A DNA stretch of 64,000 bases, taken from contig PKXQ01000149.1 of the NCBI GenBank assembly GCA_003132405.1, positions 1-64,000 of the forward strand, given 5' to 3'. A program made the position numbers and the translations under genes. Each line of letters begins with the position of its first letter. Position 1 is the stretch's first letter. Source of the DNA: Acidobacteriaceae bacterium (GTDB lineage: Bacteria; Acidobacteriota; Terriglobia; Terriglobales; Acidobacteriaceae). Under the pieces are notes generated by a model. That model saw only the letters and a program-made list of their open reading frames with translations, was not told the DNA's origin and did not search any database. This document shows, piece after piece, positions 1 to 9,188 of the stretch.

Positions 1-240
1 CAGTGTCGCGGAAACCTCTTTGTGAGCCGCCAATTGCTGACGAAGCACCGAGTTTTCGAGAAGTAGCATCGCAAAGCTGGCACTGAGGAAATTGCGCAAG
101 CTTTTGCTTTCGAGATTGGACGAGCTGGTCGCTCGTGTCTCGAAGAAGATCCGATAAAAGTCGTAGTGCAAGGAGACTGTTGTGAGCTGTGTTTGCACGA
201 TCGGAGCAACGTCGGTTCCCTGGAGTTCTGTGGGCGACGA
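1..240 (-). CDS. Partial open frame, unknown protein
   Basis: A minus-strand frame stays open from just inside the 3' end of the luciferase-like gene to the window edge. No ATG begins it; a TTG lies deep inside. The peptide has a plausible protein composition, with a stretch ending in ENSVLRQQLAAHKE that looks helical. I do not recognise the family. It could be the start of a gene that continues outside the window, a gene fragment, or a chance open frame. Confidence 0.25.
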
Positions 241-241
241 T

Positions 242-1267
242 TTAGCGCCAACCGAGGGCTGGGGCGACCGTAGTCAGAATTGCCTCCATGACATGCGCAT
301 TGTAGGCAACACCTAGTTGATTTGGAACGGTTAGCAACAGCGTGTCGGCCTCGGCGATCGCCTCGTCTTTCTTAAGCTGCTCGATGAGAATCTCTGGTTC
401 AGCAGCGTAGCTGCGGCCGAAGATTGCCCGTGTGTTTTCGTCAAGGAACCCGATCTTGTCCTCTTCTTCCTGAGAGCCTCGTCCGAAATAGCCACGATCG
501 CGGTCATCGAGCAACGCAAAAATACTGCGGCTAACGGAAACGCGCGGAGTACGCGTGTGACCAGCTTCCTTCCAGGCTGCGCGAGAGGCGCGAATCTGGG
601 CAGCCTGTTGGATGTGCAGCGGCTCACCGGTCTCATCGAATTTGAGGGTTGAGGTCTGCAGGTTCATTCCTAGCTTCGCGGCCCATGCTGCTGTCGCGTT
701 CGAAGCAGACCCCCACCAGATTCGATCACGCAATCCCGCAGAGTATGGCTCAAGACGTAGCAGTCCCGGAGGATTGGTAAACATTGGACGTGGGTTAGGC
801 TGAGCGAAGCCCTTGCCGCGCAGCAACTCGAGAAATTCTTCGGCATGCCGGCGGCCCATATCGGCATCGTCCTCGCCTTCAATCGGACGGTAACCAAAAT
901 AACGCCAACCATCGATGACCTGCTCGGGGGAACCGCGGCTGATTCCCAACTGCAGTCGGCCGCCAGAGATTAGATCCGCAGCCCCAGCGTCCTCCGCCAT
1001 GTAATGAGGGTTCTCATACCGCATGTCGATCACTGCGGTGCCAATTTCAATCTTTCGCGTTTTGGCACCAACCGCCGCGAGTAGTGGAAACGGTGATGCC
1101 AGTTGCTGCGCGAAGTGATGAACACGGAAGTAGGCTCCGTCCATTCCCAGGCGCTCGGCCTCCACGGCGAGGTCAATGGACTGCAGGAGCGCGTCGGTCG
1201 CCGACTGCGTTCGTGACTGCGGTGAAGCTGTCCAATGACCGAATGAGAGGAAGCCAATTTTCTTCAT
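242..1267 (-). CDS. LLM class flavin-dependent oxidoreductase (luciferase-like monooxygenase)
   Basis: The protein of about 341 residues has the bacterial luciferase-like TIM-barrel layout. It opens with KKIGFLSFGHW, then a helix rich in AVEAERLGMDGAYFRVHHF, a TRKIEIGTAVIDMRYENP strand, and the GGRLQLGISRGSP phosphate-binding region typical of FMN or F420-dependent members. Such enzymes reduce or oxygenate small substrates in the cytoplasm; the substrate cannot be read from sequence. I chose the ATG at 1267, not the upstream ATG at 1285, because GGGAG lies in front of it and homology starts there. Its ATG overlaps the TGA of a short upstream fragment. Confidence 0.85.
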   Translation of the reverse strand: MKKIGFLSFGHWTASPQSRTQSATDALLQSIDLAVEAERLGMDGAYFRVHHFAQQLASPFPLLAAVGAKTRKIEIGTAVIDMRYENPHYMAEDAGAADLISGGRLQLGISRGSPEQVIDGWRYFGYRPIEGEDDADMGRRHAEEFLELLRGKGFAQPNPRPMFTNPPGLLRLEPYSAGLRDRIWWGSASNATAAWAAKLGMNLQTSTLKFDETGEPLHIQQAAQIRASRAAWKEAGHTRTPRVSVSRSIFALLDDRDRGYFGRGSQEEEDKIGFLDENTRAIFGRSYAAEPEILIEQLKKDEAIAEADTLLLTVPNQLGVAYNAHVMEAILTTVAPALGWR

Positions 1268-1350
1268 GCAATATAAGTCTCCCATATCACCGATAAGGCC
1301 GTGCGCCGCTTCTCCGCGTCGCGCTCGCCGAATGCTTCCAGGTTCTTTGT
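1264..1350 (-). pseudogene. Possible SnoaL/NTF2-like gene fragment
   Basis: About 28 codons read NLEAFGERDAEKRRTALSVIWE and then stop at the TGA that overlaps the start of the luciferase-like gene. The phrase resembles the first helices of SnoaL/NTF2-like proteins (AFGERDAxRRxxxxxxIW). Nothing of the remaining fold is present. This is a short similarity and could be coincidence. Confidence 0.22.
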
Positions 1351-1753
1351 GCGGTGAACGGTGTGACCGTGCTCGACTATCGGGATTCCGCTTCTGGGGT
1401 GATGGAGGAAGGTAATGATGGTTCAGGAGAGTTCGTCCGAGTGACGCTGAGACCTAGAATGAAAGTTTCTCATTGCGATGAGCGAGCACGAGCTCTTGCT
1501 CTTCACAACGAGGCCCATCGCCTTTGCTTCATTGCGAGGTCGGTGAGGTTCCCTGTAGACATCGCCCCGGAAATCATGGACGCAACGGCACCTTCCGTAT
1601 AGGAAAAACTGTCCAGAAACGGGCTTCGGGGAGATCGGAGCACTGACGACGGTCAACACCATCACGCTTCCTCCAAGCCGACTTCTGAGGGGCCGCAAGA
1701 CCTCAAGTGTCCAACTAGCGTTTTGTCGGCTGTAACAACTTCTTGCCACGACA
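1351..1753. other. Intergenic stretch without a supported gene
   Basis: Short frames of 80 to 120 codons exist on both strands, but none has a convincing start signal or recognisable motif. I see no RNA gene, repeat or clear promoter here. It separates the luciferase-like gene from the chimeric recombinase frame. Confidence 0.5.
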
Positions 1754-1774
1754 GTGGTTCTGCATTGTGAGAAC

Positions 1775-2758
1775 ATGCTTTTCATGGATGCGAATAACCC
1801 TTACGCCGAGGACTTCGGCCCTTTCGACGGGCGTGTTTGGCTGAATACCGCACACCAGGGTCCGCTTCCCCGAGTCGCGGTTGAAGCTGCAAGAGCTGCG
1901 CTTGAACGAAAAGCCCGACCACATCTCCTTCGGGATGAGGATTTTTTTGAAGTGCCGAAGAGGCTGAGACCAGCGCTTGGCAAGCTAATAGACGCTGCGC
2001 CAGAAGATATCATTCTCGGTAACAGTACCACCTATGGCCTTGACCTGCTGGCCAATGCAATGCAGTGGCAGCCTGGAGACGAAGTCTTAGTAGTCGACGG
2101 AGATTTTCCTGCCGATATTTTCCCATGGTTGATACTCCGCAACCAGGGCGTGACAGTTCGTTTCATCGAAGCACGATCAGGAAGATTGGAGCCGCAACAA
2201 CTCGCTCGCGAGATCTGTGCGGCGACCGCGCTGCGCTCGTCGGAGATTCTGGCGTTGCGCTGGGCGGACGTGCTGTGGGGTGAAGGAAGGATTAGGGTAT
2301 CGAAGCGCTGGGCCAAGGGCGAAGACGGAGAAACGAAAACCGATGCATCGGACGGCTACGTCCCGCTGCATCCGGTCCTGGCCGGGCATCTTCGCGCGTG
2401 GCAAAGACAGACGCCGCATGCGAAGGCAACCGACTTCGTGTTTCCGTCGATGAGAGCCGAGGGAAGGAAACCGCTCTGCTCCTCCGTATTCGTCGCCGAC
2501 CATCTGCGACCGGCCGCAAAGAAAGCCGGAGTACACATCGAGGACGGCCAACGGTTCGGGCTTCACAACTTGCGTCACAGCTTAAGCAACTGGCTGGTGA
2601 ACAAGGCGAAAGTCGAACCTAAGACCGTGCAGGGACTCTTGCGTCACAGCAAGATTCAAACGACCCTCGATCTGTACACGCAGGAAGACAGCGACGAGAC
2701 ACGGGCGGCGCAGGGTGAATTCCTGACGGCCGTGGGAATGAATGTAACGGTGCAGTAG
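1775..2758 (+). CDS. Chimeric frame: class V aminotransferase N-part joined to tyrosine recombinase catalytic domain
   Basis: Residues up to about 150 match the N-terminal half of class V PLP aminotransferases (selenocysteine lyase/isopenicillin epimerase type): WLNTAHQGPLP, a STTYGLDLLANAM helix and a GDEVLVVDGDFPA strand. The half carrying the PLP lysine is missing. From about residue 158 (near 2225) the frame becomes a phage-type integrase catalytic domain. Arg is in LRSSEILALRW, Lys in the TKTDASDGYVPL hairpin, HxxR in HNLRHSLSNW, His in LLRHSK and the nucleophile Tyr in LDLYTQ. The core-binding domain of the recombinase is missing. Both parents are truncated, so this is probably a deletion or recombination scar that stayed in frame. 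It lies 62 bases from the 3' end of tRNA-Asp. A GTG at 1754 is an alternative start. Confidence 0.75.
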   Translation: MLFMDANNPYAEDFGPFDGRVWLNTAHQGPLPRVAVEAARAALERKARPHLLRDEDFFEVPKRLRPALGKLIDAAPEDIILGNSTTYGLDLLANAMQWQPGDEVLVVDGDFPADIFPWLILRNQGVTVRFIEARSGRLEPQQLAREICAATALRSSEILALRWADVLWGEGRIRVSKRWAKGEDGETKTDASDGYVPLHPVLAGHLRAWQRQTPHAKATDFVFPSMRAEGRKPLCSSVFVADHLRPAAKKAGVHIEDGQRFGLHNLRHSLSNWLVNKAKVEPKTVQGLLRHSKIQTTLDLYTQEDSDETRAAQGEFLTAVGMNVTVQ

Positions 2759-2820
2759 ATGTGGGTTGGATTGTGGGTTGGAGTTGCCGGTGTCACGTCC
2801 GGTAACTCTTTGAAAAGAAA

Positions 2821-2897
2821 TGGCGGGGACGACGAGACTCGAACTCGCGACCTCTGCCGTGACAGGGCAGCGTTCTAACCAACTGAACTACGTCCCC
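2821..2897 (-). tRNA. tRNA-Asp (anticodon GTC)
   Basis: The reverse strand folds as a standard tRNA. GGGGACG pairs with CGTCCCC in the acceptor stem, the anticodon stem CTGCC/GGCAG encloses loop CTGTCAC with anticodon GTC, and the T arm carries GTTCGAGTC. The discriminator is G, as in other tRNA-Asp genes, and CCA is encoded. Its 3' end faces the recombinase frame, the usual layout where an element has used a tRNA gene as its attachment site. Confidence 0.95.
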
Positions 2898-3154
2898 AAC
2901 TTCGTTTTTCTTACCTTTATCGGAACCCCGCATGTCTAACCCCGTAGCACCAAATTTCTGGGGTAATACACCAGGACGCCAAGCTAAAGCAAATATAGGC
3001 CAAGAAACCAAAAAGCAGCTGTCCCTGCTCGCAGATTGGATTGTAGCAGACCGAATTCGGATGAGTACAGACTGGTGAGAAGCATCGTTGAGAAGCATCG
3101 TAAGGTCTGGCTAGTTAAACTGCCGCTCTGCCATAAAGTAGAAAAGGTGTGATT

Positions 3155-3160
3155 TATACT
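3155..3160 (+). promoter_or_regulatory. Putative -10 box of tRNA-Leu
   Basis: TATACT sits eight bases before the first base of tRNA-Leu. A convincing -35 box is not obvious. A 10-base direct repeat (GAGAAGCATC twice) lies further upstream. Confidence 0.35.
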
Positions 3161-3168
3161 GATGCGAA

Positions 3169-3253
3169 GCCCGGATGGCGGAATTGGCAGACGCGCACGG
3201 CTTAGGACCGTGTGCCGCAAGGCGTGCAGGTTCAAGTCCTGTTCCGGGCACCA
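3169..3253 (+). tRNA. tRNA-Leu (anticodon TAG)
   Basis: GCCCGGA pairs with TCCGGGC in the acceptor stem. The D arm contains the class II GGCAGACGCG pattern, the anticodon stem CACGG/CCGTG encloses loop CTTAGGA with anticodon TAG, a variable arm follows, the T arm has GGTTCAAGTCC, and CCA is encoded. The class II form fits leucine. Confidence 0.95.
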
Positions 3254-3329
3254 TCAATCCATCGCAAGAAAGCCGGTGCGTTTTAAGCTTGGTTCGGAAG
3301 GCCTTTCCGAAAAGCTCCGCGCAGCCTCC

Positions 3330-3608
3330 CGCCTGTTCTTGCGATTGATTTTGCTGCGGACGGACCTTGACGCCATCGCGCACATCATCCGTCACGGAAG
3401 TCACGACCCAGTCCCCTTCTTTGATACCGCTCAGAATTTCTACCGAGGGCCCGTAATCGCGGCCGATCTGCACGGCACCATCTGGATTTTCTGATTGCGG
3501 ACGAGCGCCACCGATGTGCGATCCTATCGCACCGCCATGGCGTCGCCCGGCACCACCAGCGGCGCCGCGCACTTGCACAAAACTCACCACCGCATACATA
3601 CCGGGACT
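3330..3608 (-). pseudogene. Remnant of RND efflux periplasmic adaptor (HlyD/MFP family)
   Basis: A minus-strand frame reads PGMYAVVSFVQ, then VQIGRDYGPSVEILSGIKEG and DWVVTSVTDDVRDGVKVRPQ. These are the C-terminal beta-barrel and membrane-proximal motifs of adaptor proteins such as MdtA/AcrA relatives. The frame lacks the lipoyl and hairpin domains in front. It also lacks the proper stop, running on antisense through tRNA-Leu to 3111. Both ends are therefore truncated. No RND pump gene lies nearby. Confidence 0.6.
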
Positions 3609-3886
3609 TCGACGAAGGTGTAAGGACGCCGCAGCGCCACCCTCACGATCCACACTACCCTTAGTTCCTCATGTAAAGCACGAAGCCCTTTGATGCGATG
3701 CCGTGTCAGTTAGTAAACGACGTCGGCGCTAGTTTTGTCGATTTTGCAAGGGAATTCCTAAGAGAAGCCAAGGGCGAGACGGCAGTCTTGGGAAAGATAG
3801 GCCGATAACAGATCAGTTTCAAATCAGGTGATCGCTGTAAGACCGCGCAAATTATTCAGCAGAGCGTGGAATTTGCGGGCGCCCCG

Positions 3887-4513
3887 TCAGATTTCCTTTT
3901 TTGCCACCAACTCGGCGACAGCCTTCTCCGACACTTTTTCGCTATATTGCAATATTTGCAGCCCAGAGGCGAGTCGCAGGAGTTCATTCGGCTTCAGCAA
4001 ATGCTCCGGGTTCTTCGGTCCCCTCAATAGCTTCGCTTGTGGCGACGTGTAGGTTTTGTAGATCAACAGCCCGCCCGGTCGCAACACCTTCAGGATTTCC
4101 GCAAAGATCTTTCGCTCCAGGTAAAAAAATACCATTACGACGTCAAACGCGTTCGCAAACTGCATTTGCGCAGCCTTGAAGCGGGTGAGATCATCTACTA
4201 CAAAGTGAATGTGGGACGCGACCGGTCCGGCGCTCTGCCGTGCCTGTTCGACTCCGGCTTCGGAAATGTCAATCATGGTCACTTGCCAGCCCTGTTTCGC
4301 CAGCCAGATAGCGTGCCTTCCGGCTCCTCCGGCGACGTCGAGCGCGCTGCCACCCTTCGGAAATGCGGGCAGAACAAATTCAGAAAAAGTGCGCACGAGA
4401 AACGGATCGGGTGCGGTTCTCGGCTCCGTGCATGCGACAACTTCCCCATATTTGCGGTTCCAGCGCTCGCGCTCGTTATCGGTAGAAGAAGTCTTCTTGG
4501 GCATTGACTGCAA
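3887..4513 (-). CDS. Class I SAM-dependent methyltransferase (TehB-like)
   Basis: The 208-residue protein has the Rossmann methyltransferase core. Motif I is ALDVAGGAGRHAIWLA near residue 58, an acidic strand end follows in MIDISEAGVEQA, then VDDLTRF, and a post-core strand LRPGGLLIYKTY. The N-terminal WNRKYGE pattern is usual in TehB/UbiE-like small-molecule methyltransferases. The substrate is unknown. A second ATG three codons in (MPKK) is possible. The gene is divergent from the oxidase subunit that follows. Confidence 0.8.
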   Translation of the reverse strand: MQSMPKKTSSTDNERERWNRKYGEVVACTEPRTAPDPFLVRTFSEFVLPAFPKGGSALDVAGGAGRHAIWLAKQGWQVTMIDISEAGVEQARQSAGPVASHIHFVVDDLTRFKAAQMQFANAFDVVMVFFYLERKIFAEILKVLRPGGLLIYKTYTSPQAKLLRGPKNPEHLLKPNELLRLASGLQILQYSEKVSEKAVAELVAKKEI

Positions 4514-4615
4514 CTTCGATCACAACTTCGATCGCGATCCTGATTGCAGCTCTGATCTTAAACTTGATTCGAGCTCCGGCAATTTTAACGTCTGTCAGCA
4601 AAGCGAGTCTCTAGC

Positions 4616-5395
4616 ATGGCGCGACTGACTCCCTTCACCACCCGCGCATCCGGCCACCATGGAGCGTCGCTTCCGCCAAACCACGGCGGCGGTAACGGCG
4701 ATGGCCGCGGAGGCGACGACGGCGCACCCGATTTTGTGCCGAATTCCATGCCTGACTCCATGCCGAACTACGGCGAGCGCCTCCGCCGTGCCCGGCTGGG
4801 ATTGGCCATCGTGATGACGCCGATCGCCATGCTTTTTATTTCCTTCACCGCTGTCTATCTCATTCGCCGCGGATTCCTGACTTTTGATCAGAGCCAGATG
4901 GCCTACATTCGATCCTGGCTTCCCGTGCGATTGCCATGGATGTTGTTGCTCGTCAACACGGCAGTTCTCATCGCCAGCAGTATTACGATTGATCTGGCGA
5001 GGCGTGAGATCACGCGCGAGGCGGCGCTCGCTCCCGTGCGCTCGATCCCCGGTATCTCGCTCGGAGATGAACGCCGCTTCCCATGGCTCGGCGTGACCAC
5101 CGTGCTAGGCGTAGCGTTTCTCCTCGGCCAGCTTTTTGTCTGGAGCAAGCTTTCTTCCAGCGGCTTTCACTTAGCCGGCGGCACCAGCAGTTCTTTCGTT
5201 TACATTCTTACCGCGATGCATGGATTGCATCTCGCAGGCGGCATTCTGGCACTGATCTTCGCCAACGTCGCAGCCGTGCTGCATCGGCCGGTGGAAACGC
5301 GGCGCATCGTTGTCGACATCACATCATGGTACTGGCATTGCATGACCGCCCTTTGGATCTACATCCTTATATTGTTCTCGTTCGCTGCACAGTGA
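4616..5395 (+). CDS. Cytochrome c oxidase subunit III family protein
   Basis: The 259-residue protein begins with a Gly/His-rich soluble stretch and then has about five membrane spans. Typical heme-copper oxidase subunit III motifs are YILTAMHGLHLAGGI and WYWHCMTALWIYI near the C terminus. In the family this subunit packs against subunit I in the inner membrane and helps keep the enzyme active. No subunit I or II gene is next to it, so it is an orphan here. No clear ribosome site precedes the chosen ATG; a later Met near residue 45 is possible. Confidence 0.82.
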   Translation: MARLTPFTTRASGHHGASLPPNHGGGNGDGRGGDDGAPDFVPNSMPDSMPNYGERLRRARLGLAIVMTPIAMLFISFTAVYLIRRGFLTFDQSQMAYIRSWLPVRLPWMLLLVNTAVLIASSITIDLARREITREAALAPVRSIPGISLGDERRFPWLGVTTVLGVAFLLGQLFVWSKLSSSGFHLAGGTSSSFVYILTAMHGLHLAGGILALIFANVAAVLHRPVETRRIVVDITSWYWHCMTALWIYILILFSFAAQ

Positions 5396-5495
5396 TGCGC
5401 TCCGTGTCCTGCCCTTCTGCGCAACCGAGTACTCGTCCGACAAATCTCTTGCATTCTGCGGTGACCGGTATAATCTCCCAACGGAGAAAGCGACC

Positions 5496-6149
5496 GTGTG
5501 TTTTTCAGCAACAGCCAACTTTGTGGGCAGCGGAGTCCTCGGCACCATCGGCGTCGTCACTTTAACCAGGGTGAAGCACCGCCGCGAACTTCTCTTTGCG
5601 GCGTTGCCCACGCTATTCGCCATTCATCAGTTTATGGAAGGATTCGTCTGGCTGGGCTTGGACGGAATACTATCGCCTGCGGTGGCTCACGATATGGGCG
5701 CAGCTTTCATGCTTTATGCGCAAGGGTTGCTACCGTTTCTCCTGCCGCTAAGCGTATTTCTTTTTGAGGCTGATCGAAAAAGCCGACAGCGCATGCTCCC
5801 CTTCCTCGCGCTCGGCCTGGGAACGACTCTCTATATTCTCTGGGCCCTGACCGCGTTTCCGTTGCAGCTCTATGTCAGGCAAAACACTATTGTGTACATC
5901 AATCAAGCCACAAACCACATGGCGGTTGCAGTGCTCTACGTTATCGCAACCTGTGGCTCTCTATTTTTTTCGAAGAACAAGATGATGGTCGTATTCGGAG
6001 CGGCGAATCTGGCCATCCTGCTGATCGTGATGGCATTCAAACGTTATGCCTTCACTTCGCTGTGGTGTGCGTACGCGGCGATTGCCAGCATCATCATTCT
6101 TGTCTACTTCTGGACTAGCAGCGAAGAGCGGCCATTCCGCTACGCCTAG
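5496..6149 (+). CDS. DUF6629-type membrane protein
   Basis: The protein starts from GTG with MCFSATANFVGSGVLG, the signature opening of a family of small bacterial membrane proteins of unknown role. It has about seven hydrophobic helices over 217 residues and no soluble domain. GGAG sits nine bases before the GTG, which supports this start. No function is known to me. Confidence 0.7.
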   Translation: MCFSATANFVGSGVLGTIGVVTLTRVKHRRELLFAALPTLFAIHQFMEGFVWLGLDGILSPAVAHDMGAAFMLYAQGLLPFLLPLSVFLFEADRKSRQRMLPFLALGLGTTLYILWALTAFPLQLYVRQNTIVYINQATNHMAVAVLYVIATCGSLFFSKNKMMVVFGAANLAILLIVMAFKRYAFTSLWCAYAAIASIIILVYFWTSSEERPFRYA

Positions 6150-6192
6150 CGCGGCGATTGTAGCGCCGCCATCCCATATCCCCGCCACCATT

Positions 6193-6198
6193 TATAAT
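6193..6198 (+). promoter_or_regulatory. Putative -10 box of uvrA
   Basis: TATAAT matches the consensus exactly and lies 47 bases before the uvrA start. I see no matching -35 TTGACA and no LexA-type palindrome. Confidence 0.3.
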
Positions 6199-6245
6199 AG
6201 AAAGATTCGTTGCGCGTTTTGATCAGTCTGTAGTGCCAGGGGAAG

Positions 6246-9188
6246 ATGTCGACAGATAGCATTGTGGTTCGCGGGGCCCGGGTTCACAACCTAAAGAACA
6301 TTGATTTTGAAATCGAACACAACACTCTGACCGTCGTTACCGGTGTGTCTGGGTCGGGCAAGTCGTCGCTCGCCTTCGACACCATCTACGCCGAAGGCCA
6401 GCGGCGATATGTCGAATCATTGTCGGCGTATGCACGCCAATTTCTCGAGCGGATCGAGAAGCCGGACGTCGATGTAATCGACGGGATCGCCCCCGCGGTT
6501 GCGATCAAGCAAAAAAACTCTACCCGCAATCCTCGTTCGACTGTCGCGACAGCCACCGAGATCTTCGATTATCTGCGTCTGCTCTTCGCCCGCGTAGGCC
6601 GCACCTACTGCCTGCTCTGCGGACAGGAGGTAAAAAAAGATACGGTAGATGAAGTCGCGGAACGCGTCCTGGCTCTGGGCGAGGGCACGCGGCTGAATGT
6701 GTTTTTTCCGATCCAGATCAACACTCCCCCCCCGTCGGCCGAAAAGAAAACCGGCAAAAAGATTCGCGCCAAAAAAAACACGCCTGACTCGCGTCTGCCA
6801 TCGGATGCAATTAAAGAGCGGCTCTTCGATCTACGCAAGCGCGGCTTCAATCGGCTTTATCAGAATGGCCAGGTGTTCGAGTTCTCGACTCCAGAATCAT
6901 TGCTCGATATCAACTTTTCCGAGCCGGTTTATGGCCTCGTAGATCGTCTAGTCATCTCCGCCGATCAGCGCTCGCGCATTGTCGATGCAGTCGAGATCGG
7001 CTATCGCGAAGCCGGCGAGGTTATTTTCGAGACCGCCCCTCGCGAGAGCGACGGCGAAAAAAGCTCGCCGGAGCGGCTGCGCTTCTCACAACGCTTCGAA
7101 TGCAAAAACGACGGCACCCGCTACGAAGAGCCCGAGCCTCGCCTGTTTTCATTTAACAATCCTTACGGCGCTTGCCCGCGTTGCCAGGGATTTGGCAACA
7201 CCATTGATTTCGATCTCGATCTTGTCATCCCCGACAAGGGCAAGACTTTGACTGAAGGCGCGATCGAGCCTTGGACGAAGCCAAAATATCGCCCGTTATT
7301 CACCGAACTCAAACGCTTCGCGCGCTCCACTGAAATTCCGCTGGATGTGCCCTGGTACGACCTCGAAGAGGAACAGCGGCAGTTGATTGTCGACGGCGGC
7401 CCGGGATTCTCCGGTGTGCGTGGCTTCTTCCAGCATCTTGAGCGCAAGAAATACAAGCTGCACGTGCGCGTCTTTCTCAGCCGCTATCGCGGATATTCGC
7501 TTTGCTCAGAATGCGGCGGCACTCGGCTGCGAGCCGAGGCGCGCCAGGTCAAGATTCAGGCCAAGAATATTTGCCAGGTGTGCAGCATGACGGTCGAAGA
7601 GGCCGCCCGCTTCTTCGATCAACTCTCGCTATCGCCGCAACAGGCTGCCATTGCCGATAAACTTCTAATTGAACTTCGCGAGCGCCTGCGTTTTCTCAAC
7701 GAAGTGGGTCTGGAATATCTGACCCTTGATCGCCTCGCCTCGACGCTATCAGGCGGCGAGGCGCAACGCATTCAACTCGCAACCTCTCTCGGCTCGCGAC
7801 TGGTCGGCACACTCTATGTGCTCGATGAGCCGTCCATCGGCCTGCACAGCCGCGATACGCACCGCCTCATCAAGATCCTGCACGATCTGCGCGACTTGGG
7901 AAACACCATTCTCGTGGTTGAGCATGATCCCGACATCATGCGCGCCGCCGATCGCATTCTCGATCTCGGTCCTGGCGCGGGTGAGAATGGTGGGAAGGTG
8001 GTTGGCGCCGGCACCTACAACGAGATCATCAAGATGCCACAATCGCTCACCGGCCGCTATCTGGCCGATGAATTGCACATTCAGATTCCGACGAAGCGGC
8101 GCCAGCCAGGGTCGCACAAACTTCGCATCACCGGAGCGCGCGCCCACAACCTGAAGCGCATCGATCTAGAAATCCCGCTCGATATTCTGGTAGCGATCAC
8201 TGGCGTTTCCGGCTCGGGAAAATCTTCGTTGTTGCACGACGTGCTCTATCAGGCTGTTGCGACAGCGAAGCGGCAAACCAACGGCAGCGCGCCCTCCACC
8301 ATTTTGTGGGACAGCCTCGAGGGCGAAGATTATCTCGATGAAGTGGTGCTCGTCGATCAATCTCCCATCGGCCGCACTCCGCGGTCGAATCCGGTCACGT
8401 ATATCAAAGCGTTCGACATTATCCGTGAACTTTTTGCGTCGCTGCCGGAAGCAAAAAAGCGCGGCTTCCCTGCCGGGCATTTTTCCTTCAACGTTCCCGG
8501 CGGGCGCTGCGAAAATTGCCAGGGCGACGGCACGGTCACCGTCGAAATGCAATTCCTCGCTGACGTCGAACTGATCTGCGATGAATGCAAAGGCACGCGC
8601 TATAAGCCGCAGGTGCTCGAGATCCATTACAAGGGAAAGAACATTCACGAAGTGCTGAATCTTACGATTCGCGAGGCGCTGAAATTTTTCGCTGAAGTTC
8701 CCCGCCTTACGGAAAAGTTGCGCGTGCTCGATGAAGTAGGCCTTGGCTACCTGCGCCTTGGACAGTCCGCCACCACGCTCTCCGGAGGCGAAGCGCAGCG
8801 CATGAAGTTGGCCGCACACCTACAGCCGGGAGCTCGCGCCGTGAGTCGGCCATCGGAGGGCGGCGATGCACCCAGGCGCAAGCGCCGCATGCTTTATATT
8901 TTCGATGAGCCCACGACCGGCCTGCATTTTGACGATGTAAGCAAACTACTGTCAGCGTTTCGCCGTCTAATCGATGCAGGCGGATCGATCGTCGTCATCG
9001 AGCACAATCTTGAAGTCATCAAAACGGCCGACTGGGTAATCGATCTCGGTCCCGAGGGCGGCGATCGTGGCGGAAATATAGTCGGCTCAGGGCCGCCCGA
9101 AGCGATTGCCGAGCTGAAAGACTCCTATACTGGGCAGTATCTGAAGCAGGTTTTGAACGGAAACGGCGCTCTCCATGGTGGCCAATAA
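6246..9188 (+). CDS. uvrA: Excinuclease ABC subunit A
   Basis: UvrA recognises DNA damage as a dimer and loads UvrB in nucleotide excision repair. Walker A motifs GVSGSGKSS occur near residue 33 and again in the second half, each followed by LSGGEAQR signatures and [17 protein letters not shown] Walker B loops. Zinc-finger cysteines are in [24 protein letters not shown] and CDECKGTR. At 980 residues it is longer than the common 940. Lys-rich extra sequence sits in the first insertion domain (about 158-180), and a charged insert lies between the second signature and its Walker B. AGGGGA precedes the ATG. The stop lies inside the next gene, so the two are coupled. Confidence 0.97.
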   Translation: MSTDSIVVRGARVHNLKNIDFEIEHNTLTVVTGVSGSGKSSLAFDTIYAEGQRRYVESLSAYARQFLERIEKPDVDVIDGIAPAVAIKQKNSTRNPRSTVATATEIFDYLRLLFARVGRTYCLLCGQEVKKDTVDEVAERVLALGEGTRLNVFFPIQINTPPPSAEKKTGKKIRAKKNTPDSRLPSDAIKERLFDLRKRGFNRLYQNGQVFEFSTPESLLDINFSEPVYGLVDRLVISADQRSRIVDAVEIGYREAGEVIFETAPRESDGEKSSPERLRFSQRFECKNDGTRYEEPEPRLFSFNNPYGACPRCQGFGNTIDFDLDLVIPDKGKTLTEGAIEPWTKPKYRPLFTELKRFARSTEIPLDVPWYDLEEEQRQLIVDGGPGFSGVRGFFQHLERKKYKLHVRVFLSRYRGYSLCSECGGTRLRAEARQVKIQAKNICQVCSMTVEEAARFFDQLSLSPQQAAIADKLLIELRERLRFLNEVGLEYLTLDRLASTLSGGEAQRIQLATSLGSRLVGTLYVLDEPSIGLHSRDTHRLIKILHDLRDLGNTILVVEHDPDIMRAADRILDLGPGAGENGGKVVGAGTYNEIIKMPQSLTGRYLADELHIQIPTKRRQPGSHKLRITGARAHNLKRIDLEIPLDILVAITGVSGSGKSSLLHDVLYQAVATAKRQTNGSAPSTILWDSLEGEDYLDEVVLVDQSPIGRTPRSNPVTYIKAFDIIRELFASLPEAKKRGFPAGHFSFNVPGGRCENCQGDGTVTVEMQFLADVELICDECKGTRYKPQVLEIHYKGKNIHEVLNLTIREALKFFAEVPRLTEKLRVLDEVGLGYLRLGQSATTLSGGEAQRMKLAAHLQPGARAVSRPSEGGDAPRRKRRMLYIFDEPTTGLHFDDVSKLLSAFRRLIDAGGSIVVIEHNLEVIKTADWVIDLGPEGGDRGGNIVGSGPPEAIAELKDSYTGQYLKQVLNGNGALHGGQ

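Noticed and set aside
2793-3098. A 101-codon minus-strand protein containing VVQLVRTLPCHGRG
   Set aside because: This is the well-known false translation of a tRNA gene (tRNA-Asp here).
4514-4590. ACTTCGATC/TTGATT-like repeats upstream of the oxidase subunit gene
   Set aside because: They are too short and irregular to define a repeat family or operator.
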